From Theocolax elegans (Eukaryota; Arthropoda; Insecta; Hymenoptera; Cerocephalidae): a DNA stretch of 64,000 bases. Below, one piece after another: positions 22,050 through 31,571 of the stretch. Both the position numbers and the translations under genes were made by a program. The stretch is from assembly GCA_026168455.1 (NCBI GenBank), contig CM047431.1, positions 24,555,365 through 24,619,364 on the forward strand, given 5' to 3'. Numbering within the stretch: the stretch's first letter is position 1; every line of letters starts with the position of its first letter. The notes beneath the pieces are model-generated. The model saw nothing but the letters and a program-made list of their open reading frames with translations. It was not told where the DNA came from and searched no databases.

Positions 22050-22968
22050 AAGTAAATGATACATATAGTGTATATGAGAAAATAACAACTGGAATACCTC
22101 AGGGCACAATTTTAGGACCATTATTATTTATTATATATGTAAATGATCTATTGACAGCAATGCCAGATAATACAATATTATCTTATGCTGATGATACTAC
22201 AGTAATATCACCAAGCAATAGTTGGAAAGAAGTAGAAACAATTATGAACTCAAATCTAAATATAATAATAAAATAATAATAAAATAGCAAATTGGCTAGC
22301 ACTTAACAAACTTTCACTTAATATTGATAAAATAATATATTAAACTTTTGTGAACCATAAGGATTGTATTCCAATAAATTTTCATATAGGTATAAAAGGA
22401 GCAGAATTACAAAGAGTGGAAAATACAAAGCATCTAGGAATTATTTTTGACTGTCACAAGAGATGAGATAAGCACATAGAGTATATATACAAAAAGACGA
22501 AATTTCTAACTTTTATTTTTCACAAAATAGCTAAAATCATGTCCACTGATACTCTCAGAACACTGTATTATGCTTTTTACAATAGTATAATCTGTTACGG
22601 AATAATATATAGCTTGGGGTGGTGCATATGCAAATAATAAATCTATAATACAAAATCAACAAAATAGATTACTTAAAATAATTAATAAAAATAAATTTAT
22701 AAGCGATAAAAATTCAATCAACATTGATAAACTTTTTCTTTTTGAATCGCTTAGTTTTCATTATAGAACATTGCAAGAAATTTATAAAAAATCAAAAAGT
22801 ATAACAAGAAATAGGAATATCCAAATGCCACGTCGATGTAGCAAAGTCAGTTCAAATAACAGCTATATAAGCCATTACAATACCTTACCAAACGAACTTA
22901 AAAATATAGATAATATTAAAGTAAGAAAAGCAAAATTAAAAAGCTGGATCAAGAGTTTTGTAAGTTAA
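22050..22968 (+). pseudogene. LINE ORF2, RT C-terminal half
   Basis: Coding sequence resumes with the RT motifs TTGIPQGTILGPLLFIIYVN and ILSYADDTTVI (the YADD catalytic pair) near 22180-22205. Next come NWLALNKLSLNIDK, a LGIIFD thumb motif and TLRTLYYAFYNSI. The last open part (22771-22968) contains NIQMPRRCSKVSSNNSY and SHYNTLPNELKNI and ends at a TAA. In-frame stops near 22270 and 22340, and one more near 22465, show that it is inactive. Confidence 0.8.
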
Positions 22969-23072
22969 TTAGTCAAAAAAATCAGTAATTAATTCATTTT
23001 TAACAGATTAAAATAATAAACTTGTTAAATGTGTAAATCCTGCATCGGAAGTCCTACAGGATACGGCAGTAT

Positions 23073-23943
23073 TTGACAAATTCTTACTTAATGTTAGAAC
23101 ATATCATATGCGCAAGTAGTAAATGTAACAAGTACTACAAACGATCGCATCGCAGAATATCTGATTACAACTACAATAAAATGAAAAAAACAGAAAAAAT
23201 CAGCATTTTAATTCTAATTGCAACTGCAGTAATTAATGTGAACTTTCTTGAAGAGGCATATAAACTTTCAGTTGCAGTTTCAGTTGCAGAGGACGTGATG
23301 AGTTTGAGTGATAAACAAAAAGCCATGCCGGATAAAACAGTGAAAAAAGACAAAAAACATCTATTTGATAAGGTCTGTGAAACTAAAATTAATCGTATAG
23401 TTCCTGGTTTTAAATACATAAGTTTTGTAAAAGAAACACCAGAATGTAACAAAGTTAAAGATGAAGTTGTAAAAGAAAAGTATGATCCTATAGAATCAGT
23501 ATATACTAAAATAGACAAAATAGCTGAAGATAATGCCACAAATATGAAGATGACTAATCCACCAGGGAAGAAATTACAGCAAGTTAACTCTTACCGCATG
23601 TTCTATGGAGATCTAAACTACATTAGATCGAATAAAGCAATTTGTTTATTTTGATAGGGGAATAAGAAGAAAACAAATTTTTACAAATTCTGTTTACCCA
23701 CTGAAACAGCGGCCTAAATACAAAGATCTAGTAGTTATAGATGATATAGTATTTACATCAGCATGTAAATGTGATTCTTCAAAACAACATCAGGAAATGT
23801 TTCCACATAACAGAGTCACTTGTGCGGTTGGACTCACTTGCCCTGCAAGACTAAACAACATCGAGAAAATTATTTTTGCAAGAAACAGAAATGCGACAAC
23901 AGAAACGTTCACAACTGCTAAAACCATGTTAACAAGATTTTGG
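23073..23943 (+). pseudogene. Unidentified secreted-like protein frame within the LINE 3' region
   Basis: Within the open frame 23073-23654, an internal ATG near 23181 gives a Lys-rich start followed by a hydrophobic run (ISILILIATAVINV) that looks like a signal peptide. A charged, Lys/Glu-rich region follows. After a frameshift near 23652 a second open stretch runs to TGA about 23943. It includes the strings DDIVFTSACKCDSS and VTCAVGLTCPARL, each with paired cysteines. The rest of the LINE has no need of such an ORF after ORF2, so it may be a captured host transcript or a separate nested insertion. I do not recognise the family. The CxC pair could suggest a small cystine-rich secreted protein, but this is weak. 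Confidence 0.35.
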
Positions 23944-24238
23944 TGAAAAATAAGGAAAAAATGTTTAAAAAAGTAATAATATTAAACAATAATATGATTA
24001 TTTAAATTTAAAGTGTTTAAAATAAGTAAAAATGTAAAAGAGTGATGCACTAAACAGTATACTAGTTATACTGATTTAGTTGCAAAACTCTTATTAAATA
24101 TAGTATTAGGTTAATTTAGTATTAGGATATAGTGTTAAGTTCTCCGGCTATATACAGGTGCAGTGCACAACTCTATAGGATACATTTATTTTAAATATTG
24201 TAATGTCTAGAGTTAATAATAAATAATAATAATAATAC

Positions 24239-24440
24239 ATTTTATTACGATAAAAGATTTAGCCCCGAGCGAATTAAAATTGGTGATTATGTATGGTTGC
24301 AAGTAGGACCTAAACCTAAAAACTACAACCAAAGATATCTATGTCCTTATTTAGTCACACATGTTTAGAAAAATGGCAACGTTAAAGTTAAAATTTCTCA
24401 TACGCATACAAAAATGGTACAAAACAACTGACTATGCCTA
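24239..24440 (+). pseudogene. gypsy integrase C-terminal remnant (continuation)
   Basis: Reading resumes immediately after the LINE tail with FYYDKRFSPERIKIGDYVWL, matching the FYYDRKANH...GDNVWL region of the intact gypsy integrase at 43060. A stop near 24366 and a shift precede NGNVKVKISHTHTKMV. This is the chromodomain-proximal GPY/F-type tail in degenerate form. It proves that the LINE inserted into an existing gypsy copy. Confidence 0.8.
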
Positions 24441-24497
24441 TCATTCATTGCAGCTGCACTAAATTAATAAAGCAAAGGGTATATAAACTTGGGAATA

Positions 24498-24660
24498 GGG
24501 GTTTATGCCGCCCAAGAAAGAGAGGGAAGATATGTAGTCTATAATGTGCAAGAAAGAGGTTCGGACTACGGAGCCCTGGTACCATAACCCGTCCACCCCC
24601 TGCCAGTAGTGGGAAGCAGATGTAAGATCCAAATTTATTATGTCAAGCGTCATAAACCCC
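24498..24660. mobile_element. MITE copy A (163 bp)
   Basis: It begins GGGGTTTATGCCGCC and ends GCGTCATAAACCCC, giving inverted ends of about 14 bp with one mismatch. It is clearly related to the second copy at 36051-36213, sharing GAGGGAAGATATGTA, CCATAACCCG and GTGGGAAGCAGA. No certain target duplication is visible. It lies between the gypsy integrase end and the env-like region. Confidence 0.75.
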
Positions 24661-24720
24661 CATGCACAAATATATAATATATATACATATTATTATTATT
24701 ATATTATAATTGCAGATGAA

Positions 24721-25784
24721 AATTATGTTACTACTTATGTTACCAGCATTTAGCAATGGGATACGATTGTGCACAAGAATTTACGAATTTCACCACCTTC
24801 TCTCTAGCTAATATCAAAGAATGCAACATACCGTACCCTATTGTTAATACCACGAAAGTCAAAGTATCTCTTCTCCAAATGAATGAATTTAAAAATACTA
24901 AAGTACAATATTGCAAACTAGAAATTTAAAGAACAATTTTACATTGCAGAGCTTTATCACATGTATCTTGAATTAAAAATAGTGAAGTTCAATATTTATA
25001 TGAACTATCCAGAGAACAGTGCTCCACGTTATATGTACATAGTTTGATAACTATCAGTGATACCTTTCAAAATATAAGCGTCAGTCATCCTTTGACTTTC
25101 GCAGATACGTTCGATAAAGAAGGAAATTGTAAAAATGGCAAAATTTACTCCTACATATACGGCGACTACTCTGATGTAGCGATCCAAGGCTACGTGACAA
25201 TAAGACTAGAAGCGAGATTTAACGCTGTTGAATTAAACAATAACAAAATACGTCTAAAAAGCGGTACAACGTGCAATTATAATTTAGGTGAATGCATAGA
25301 TAGTTTTTACGGGCAAGTCTTTTGATCCGAGACACCTTCGAGCAATTGCGACACGAATAAACGCAGGAACTTACATAACGATTATGTAACTCGAGTCACT
25401 GAGAATTAACCTTCGCTTTTAAAGATTTCGACAACGTCCGCGTACGCAGCAGTTTATTAATAAAAACTAAAAAACTAAAACATTTTATTTTAGAAAATCT
25501 TGACCAAGAATATTTTGCATCAAATTATAATATTAATGTAAACAATATTGATCTTTTCGCTTACGTTATCTTCCAAATATCTTCCAATCTACGTTTCCAA
25601 ATTTCTTTTCATAGAAAACCATATCAAAGGAGAAATGGTTAAATTATATCACAATATATTAATGAAACAGTACGAAATAGAAAGGAAAATTATGGCAAAT
25701 TCCTTAAGTTTATCAACCATAGCACCATATTTATTAGCATTTCAAGTAATGCAAGGGCCGGTTTTTACTAGTTCTACAATATGA
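24721..25784 (+). pseudogene. Envelope-like ORF remnant of the gypsy element
   Basis: This third-ORF position, downstream of integrase, carries a broken coding sequence. An ATG near 24718 opens a leucine-rich, signal-like start (MKIMLLLMLPAF), soon interrupted. The clearest open piece (25044-25325) has repeated cysteines (KSGTTCNYNLGECID). A last piece ends near 25784 with the segment NSLSLSTIAPYLLAFQVM. The pattern resembles insect retroelement envelope or glycoprotein genes, but no fusion peptide or transmembrane anchor is clear. Stops and frame changes lie near 24790, 24930, 25325 and 25380-25550. The family assignment is inferred from position and style. Confidence 0.45.
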
Positions 25785-26339
25785 ATTATTATATATTAAA
25801 AATATTCAGTTATTTCGAGCAACACATCTACAATAATTATTTTACCCAAGAATTATTTCATCTTAAGGAGCATCAATCTTTATCAAGGATGAGAATTCGA
25901 ACACGAAAATATTGCGTCAATAATATATACCAAACAGCCATATTAAGAATTGAAAGTATTTCCCATAATAGTTTTACCACTTACATAGCGATCACAGAAT
26001 TGGACGAAAATATTCGAATCAACTTCCTCGGAGTAAACGAGATCGACTAAACCGTTTCATATTTTCTTTAACGAATACAACGTCTTTCACATTACCATAA
26101 TTTTTTTAAACCAATATGTAAACGAAATTTATATTCCGTATACAAGTAAATAAAAAAAATTTAATTATTTTTTTTCAAGGAGAGGACAGCATACTAATAT
26201 ACATTTTTACAAGCAATCACAAGTAATAAAAAGACAAAGAAAAACCTTAGAACCACTATTTATTTCTCACCCCACCAAATCACTTCAAAACACCAAAAAC
26301 TTTAACCAAATACAAATCCCTTCGCCATCACTTCATCAT
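25785..26339. other. gypsy 3' end, noncoding, with purine tract
   Basis: A short frame (25781-26050) shows no known domain, though it may be the very end of the third ORF. A purine-rich AAGGAGAGGACA near 26178 after a poly-T run is a plausible polypurine tract. The following sequence does not visibly match the leader at 10930-12250, so the 3' LTR is unproven. Confidence 0.35.
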
Positions 26340-27369
26340 ATCCATACACAAAGAAATTTCGGCATCGGGAGATCCCAACCTAACTTACAATTCCGTATTC
26401 CCAAATAATAGTAATTCTGAAATAACAAATAAGAGGTCGGTTAATTGAAAGACTATCCGGATTAAGGTGCTTCAATCATGGGAGCTCTGCGCTCCCAAGT
26501 TGGAATTACCGCTATTGAGTGGTGAGTTCAATATTGTAGAACCCATATTGGGCACTATAAATGCCTATCATTGTAATTTGAAGGTTATAATATACTTCAT
26601 CATATACAGGTATTATGTATTTATTTACATAAAATTTTTATTTGAAACTTGATGAATTTATTTTTTAATAGTACTAACTTAAGCGAAAAATTAGTAACAA
26701 CAAATTATTGTAATAGCAATATTAAATAAGAAAAATAATAAAAAAAAGTTAAATTGTATGCTATAGTAATACATACAAATATTTGATTTTGTAATACAAT
26801 CATCCTTGGGCTTACTGCAATCAAAACAAAAGATGTATACACTTCAAATACAACTGGTATTTCTTTAACCCTGACTTGGGCACGCCACGCTCCCAACTCT
26901 GGCATACAGTGTTACGGACGGGGGAATGAGAGAATTGAATGATACTTGGTGTTCAGTTACGCCCAGCTTAGGTATACTTTATTCCTATTTTGATAATGCT
27001 ACAAGCTAGGTTTTATTGGAACTGCTATTCTTAATTTGGTATTTATACATTGCGATTTTTGTAGCATATAATTCAAATGAGTATTGGGAATCGTATATTT
27101 TATTTAGTTGGGATCTCCCAATGCCAAAATTTCTTTGTGTGCACTCAAACCTACAAGATAATCCCGTACATACTTTTCATAAACGCGGCACGACGATGGC
27201 AGAAAATATAGACGCAGAAAAAAAATAGTCATCTGAAAAGTAAGGAGTTCCAACCGACCGTTACGATCTAAAAATAGTTTCATAAGTAGCCTTATTTACG
27301 TCGACCTGTACAATTTTCTACACCCGTGGGAACAATTGAATTTTCCGTCTTGGCAAACACGAAGTTTTG
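26340..27369. repeat. Intergenic stretch with diverged inverted repeat
   Basis: CACAAAGAAATTTCGGCATC followed by GGGAGATCCCAAC (about 26352-26384) recurs in reverse complement at about 27106-27144 (GTTGGGATCTCCCAATGCC, TTTCTTTGTGTG). About 700 bp lie between them. No transposase or target duplication is seen. A short plus-strand frame at 26467 includes PKLELPLLSGEFN, reminiscent of BEL Gag N-termini, but it is too short to call. Confidence 0.4.
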
Positions 27370-27575
27370 ATCATAATAATGAAAATCAACTTTTCTTTAA
27401 CATTTATGAAATAAAAATTGAAATTCATTTATGAAGATCGGGCTATACAGCAGCTCGAGTCGACTCATATAAAAATGTAAACTTATATTCTTTTTTGAAG
27501 CAACCCATGACCTACAATTTTTACAATTCCCGAATTTTATTAATTTTTGAATTTCGACATTACCATATTCATAGG
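27370..27575. repeat. Dispersed repeat, copy 1
   Basis: It shares with 32862-33060 and 33180-33330 the sequence AAAATCAACTTTTCTT, a core CAGCTCGAGTCGACTCATAT, and a following GACCTACAAT...TTTTGAATTT...ACATTACCAT segment. This looks like a diverged interspersed family. No coding capacity is recognised. Confidence 0.6.
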
Positions 27576-27642
27576 TACTGAGTAAATAATATTATATTAA
27601 AATCGTGTTCGTTGTCCGTCTGTCTGTCCGAAATTATTTTTC

Positions 27643-27848
27643 GAGAGAGGGCAGGTTCAGTGAGAGAGTGACAGAGTGTGAGCGGGTGAGAGAAAGTGAG
27701 GGAGAGGGAGAAAGGGTGAGGGGGAGGGGGAGATATAGTTAGAGAGAGATAGAGAGGGGGGATTGAGAGAGGGAGGAGAGAGAGGGCGGGGGGAGGGGCG
27801 AGAAGGTGTGAGGGGGAGAGAAAGAGATAGGGGTATAGAGAGAGAACA
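27643..27848 (+). repeat. GA-rich polypurine tract
   Basis: About 206 bp are almost entirely A and G on the plus strand, with many GAGAG and GGGGGAGGGG runs and only scattered pyrimidines. Open frames here are low-complexity artefacts. Confidence 0.9.
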
Positions 27849-28189
27849 CCTGAACACCGTCTACAATATTAACATATTAACAATATTAACCGTTTACAAT
27901 AACTTTTATTACTTTTTTGTTTGGTATGAAGTCTTACCAGTAGATGATGTCCGGTTGATGTCGGTGTCATCCTGACCACCTAGACATCGTCTCCAGAAAA
28001 TGACAAAGAAAGCAAGAGAATGTAGAAAATATGAGAATATAAATTGTACAATTAATCCATTTGCCCTCTGTGTTTAACAGGGTTAAGACTGTTGTTATTA
28101 TTAAAGAATGATATTTTTCATAATAACGCCCACATTGCGAATGGTTATAATTTAAACCCTATATAAATTTACGAGCGTATATTATATAT

Positions 28190-28990
28190 TAATTTGACAA
28201 TAAAGTACACAAGTTATGCGTTTACTCTGCCAATATTTAGTCAATTCATAATAAGTGCATGTAACATTATGGTAGTATATTTTTTAACGATATTTATAGA
28301 ATTTATATATATTAAAATTTGTGTACATATGTATATAATTTATATTTAAATTAATGTACATAATAAACATTATGGTGGCGATTACTCAGCCAATAATTAG
28401 TTAATTCATAATAAATGCAACAAACATAATATTTTATGTTGGCGATTAATCAGCAAATATCATACTATTTATATTAATTAATTTTCAAATATTTTAGAGT
28501 AAACTATATTTTTTGTAAAAACATTTGCGTATATTTTTTTTTTTTATTATTTTAACGTCGCTCTTTTTATGCTCCAAAATCGGTGCTAATCAGCGACGCA
28601 GGTCATACGATGTATTGGTGAAGAAAGCACTTGTTGAAAATACATTCGCCAGTGGTGCTTGTATCAATCGGCCGGGGCCGGGAATCGAACCTGGGACCTC
28701 CAGATTACGAGCCCGACGCCCTACCGACCGAGCCATCGTAGACCTCATTTGCGTATATATATGGCGATTTCTCAGCCAATTCTATATAATTTATATTTAA
28801 ATTAATGTACATAATAAACATTATGGTGGCGGTTACTCAGCCAATAATTACTTGATTCATAATAAATGCAACATACATAATATTTTATGTTGGCGATTAA
28901 TCAGCCAATATTATATTATTTATATTAATTAATTTTCAAATATTTCAGAGTAAACTATATTTTTTGTATAAACATTTGTGTTTTTACTAA
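28190..28990. repeat. Tandem repeat of about 215 bp, SINE-interrupted
   Basis: The phrase TGGCGATTACTCAGCCAATA or a variant recurs at about 28375, 28437, 28762, 28826 and 28888. Two long units (about 28338-28534 and 28777-28985) match closely over ATTTATATTTAAATTAATGT through GAGTAAACTATATTTTTTGT. A poorer unit precedes at 28190-28330. The SINE at 28535-28745 lies between the units. The array abuts the Helitron helicase 3' end and may be its subterminal region. Confidence 0.75.
28535..28745 (-). mobile_element. tRNA-derived SINE with 13-bp target duplication
   Basis: The minus strand begins with a tRNA-like head: GGTCTACGATGGCTCGGTCG (A box TGGCTCGGTCGG) and a B box GGTTCGATTCC. The anticodon-loop position reads CTCGTAA. 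It ends in a poly-A tail (poly-T at 28535-28545 on the plus strand). The exact duplication CATTTGCGTATAT flanks it at 28522-28534 and 28746-28758. Length (211 bp), internal Pol III promoter, A-tail and duplication fit a SINE mobilised by LINE machinery. It is not a functional tRNA gene. Confidence 0.9.
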
Positions 28991-29066
28991 GAATTTGTTT
29001 TTTATATTTATTGTTTATTATTTTATCATCATTTTTATTATTTATAAATACTTTTAAATTAGTCTT

Positions 29067-30433
29067 TTATGTTGTTCTCGATAAAGCTACGTATAATTGT
29101 CCATGGCTAAATACAGGTGTGCATAAGTATAAACCAACTTTGTTAAATGATTGACCTTGAGCTTTATTTATAGTCATAGCAAAGCTAAGTCTTATTGGTA
29201 ACTGTCTCCTTATCATATGAAAAGGGATTTCTTCTAATGATGGATATAAATCAATACGTGGTAATAATACTATCCTGCCAGCATTTTTACCAGTAATGAT
29301 TTCTACTGTAATAATATATTGCTTAATGTCTTTGATCATCATTCTGGTGCCGTTACAAAGCCCGCCGTTGATGTCTAAATTTCTTAAACAACTAACTATT
29401 GCACCGTTTTTTAATATTAATTTATGTGGAGGTAATCCATTATGTGTTAATGAATTTAAAAATTCAGTTGGGATTGATTCTGTTAGCGTATCAGTAACAT
29501 CATTTTCAACTCTATCATTGCTATAGAATACATAATTCTTTCCATCAATCTTTTCGACTATATCTTCATTAATTTTCAATACATTAGAATTGAAAGGGGT
29601 TAATATTACTTTATTTTTTAATGTTGGGTCATTAGGATGTATCTTATTTCTAAATATTTCTGTAATTAAATCATTATCACAAATAAATTGTGTTGGTATT
29701 TCTTTAATGTTGTGTTGTAATTCATAGTTTGACAAATTTTTATTCTCTACTATTTCGAATAACCAATTTTGAAAACTATTGTCTGGCGTTTGTAATCTTA
29801 AATTTTCAGTTGAAGACAACTTTGAAAAATATTGCCATAATAAACTTCTTTTAACACAAGTTTCAATAATTTTAGTTCTATTCCCATGTGGTATTATTGG
29901 TAGTGTTTGTCTAAAGTCACCAGAAGTTACGATAACTTTTCCTCCAAAAGGAAGATCATTTTTACATGCATCTCTAAAAAATTTATCAATTGTTTCAAAA
30001 GCGTACCTTGAAAGCATTGATATTTCATCCCAAATTATAATTTTAATATTTTTTAAATAAGTACCATATTTTGAATTAGAATCTATATTACATGTTGATT
30101 GTTCATTAATATTTAATGGTAACTTAAATGTACTATGCACAGTTTTCCCATTAATTGATAAATTAACAGCAATACCAGTCCAAGCCATTGTGATAAAAGA
30201 GACATTTATTGACATTAAATCCCACCAGGTCCATCAATAAAATAATATTTACTGCCAATGTTATTAATCGTTGCATTGATGACCAAATCATATATTTGTT
30301 TTTGTTTAATCGTTAAAGAACTTATCAAAGCTTCTAATGTATTAGTATAATTATATGCATTTAATTCATTATTATCATAATCATTTACTTCATAATTTTC
30401 TATATTGGGTATATGAAAATCATTTAATTTCAT
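29067..30433 (-). pseudogene. Helitron PIF1-like helicase, P-loop deleted
   Basis: The open frame 30215-29067 (382 residues, starting at ATG 30215) holds AWTGIAVNLSINGKTVHSTF (motif Ia), IIIWDEISM (Walker B), VTSGDFRQTLPIIP (motif III), SFAMTINKAQGQSF (motif V) and LYVALSRTT (motif VI). The upstream piece (30433-30215) ends in YFIDGPGGI then TAA. The Walker A GPGGTGKT expected here is cut after GPGG, and roughly 15-20 residues including the catalytic Lys are missing. A helicase made from this copy could not bind ATP normally. The core is otherwise open, which suggests moderate age. Confidence 0.8.
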
Positions 30434-31560
30434 TCCATGTAATGAAAAATTTTTTCAATATTATTCAAAGCTTTTTTTTCACCTTTAATATTTGGTGGTT
30501 TTGGATCCATAAAATGAATTTTATGTTTATTATATATATTCAAGGAATTAATTGGTTTTTGGAGTGCAAGAATAAATGCAAATAGTTGACACATATGGAT
30601 TTAGGGAACTTGAATACCGCATCTTCTGCTAAACATTTATCCCATTCATCGTCAGTACTAACAATACCTCTTGATAAACAGGCATCTTCATATGTATCGT
30701 AAATAATACCATTTACAGATCGTATATCCGCAAATGATTTTGCACCACGTACACATGTAATACATAATACTTACAAGTACATGTATTACATAATAATAGT
30801 AGTCGTAGGAAAAATGTTTCACGTTTATTCCGATTTACGAAATACATTCTACTTATGATAGGTTTATTAAATTGTTTTCTTTTAGTCCATTTTTTATTTT
30901 TTATGTTAAAAACGTAACGATGAGGAATTTCAGTATATAAATATTGTGTTGCATTTTCGTCTTCTTTGTTCAATTTAAATCATGATGTCAATGTTGTATC
31001 AATATTTTTATCAATTAATGTATCTTCTTAACCTTCTTTAAAAAATATATATTTTGTTCATCTTGTTGATAGACAGATAATCTTATAATAGCATAAGATT
31101 GTTGATGTAATTTAAATTCTAAGATACGATACATAGCCTCCGGTGCGCATACATATCTAGTGGATAGATGTTGAGATATTTCATCATAATTATATATATC
31201 TGCATTATTTTTGTCCATATCATTAGTAGTAGCTTCCATCGTAAATTTCACAAGAGCAGTATCAGGACCCTTATGAAAATATTTAAATAAATATTTTATA
31301 GCTTTTATTGTATTATATATTTCCACATTAATGTGACATTCCAATAATAATAATAAATATGGATTGTATGACACAACAAAACTATTATCTGCTACTCTCG
31401 GTTTTGAATATATATAATTGCATTTTTTCTTCGGCGATAAGAAGGGTAACCAACAGAATTAAAAGATGTTTGGTTGATATATTGTTTTGGAAAATTTTTT
31501 GTACAGCGTGTTTTATCTTCATACATACATACACTATTTTTATTTTGCATCATATTATTT
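30434..31560 (-). pseudogene. Helitron Rep-helicase linker region
   Basis: Degenerate coding sequence linking the Rep side to the helicase. It includes the conserved ECHINVEIYNTIKAIKYLFK block and the WTKRKQFNKPIISRMYFVN block. After LLLCN a roughly 35-bp palindrome interrupts the protein (about 30757-30791, ATGTAATACAT...GTATTACAT). Beyond it the frame shifts and reads GAKSFADIRSVNG and DTYEDACLSRGI in line with other Helitrons. Stops near 31014 and 31377 split the frame. Confidence 0.65.
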
Positions 31561-31571
31561 TTTACTATCCC

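Larger units (their letters stand above)
17265..24238 (+). mobile_element. Non-LTR retrotransposon (LINE, Jockey/CR1-like), interrupted by a solo LTR
   Basis: The insertion starts GTCCGTCCAAGATGGCGGG inside the gypsy integrase and ends in a (TAA)n-type tail (24213-24237). Flanks join so that ...KAKQESK reads on to FYYDKRF at 24239, with at most 2 bp duplicated. It holds ORF1 with zinc-finger cysteines and ORF2 with endonuclease and RT. Both ORFs carry many stops and shifts. A solo LTR occupies 20632-22049 and an unrelated coding-like segment occupies 23073-23943. Confidence 0.85.
12251..26190 (+). mobile_element. Decayed Ty3/gypsy element with env-like region, split by a LINE
   Basis: Plus-strand remnants occur in the order gag, RT, RNase H, integrase, env-like, and a purine-rich tract (AAGGAGAGGACA near 26178). 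All frames are broken by many stops and frameshifts. The integrase is interrupted at 17265 by a LINE and resumes at 24239. LTRs could not be matched by eye. The third ORF and gag style suggest an env-bearing lineage such as Osvaldo-like or errantivirus-like; this assignment is an inference. Confidence 0.75.
29067..31560 (-). mobile_element. Helitron remnant (Rep-helicase coding region)
   Basis: Minus-strand pieces follow the order of a Helitron RepHel protein. From right to left these are GYPSYRRRKN (about 31430), VSYNPYL...ECHINVEIYN (31015-31374), HRYVFNIKNKKWTKRK and LRLLLLCN (30713-30973), and a PIF1-type helicase (29067-30433). The HUH nuclease domain proper is not visible and is lost or lies outside the conserved part. 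Terminal TC and CTRR ends were not identified. Frames are shifted several times. Confidence 0.8.

Noticed and set aside
26467..26652. BEL gag N-terminus (PKLELPLLSGEFN)
   Set aside because: Only about a dozen residues match, and it lies on the opposite strand from the BEL element; it cannot be supported.
28660..28745. Possible functional tRNA gene
   Set aside because: A and B boxes are present, but the stems are poor and the sequence runs into a poly-A tail and is flanked by a 13-bp duplication, so it is a SINE head.
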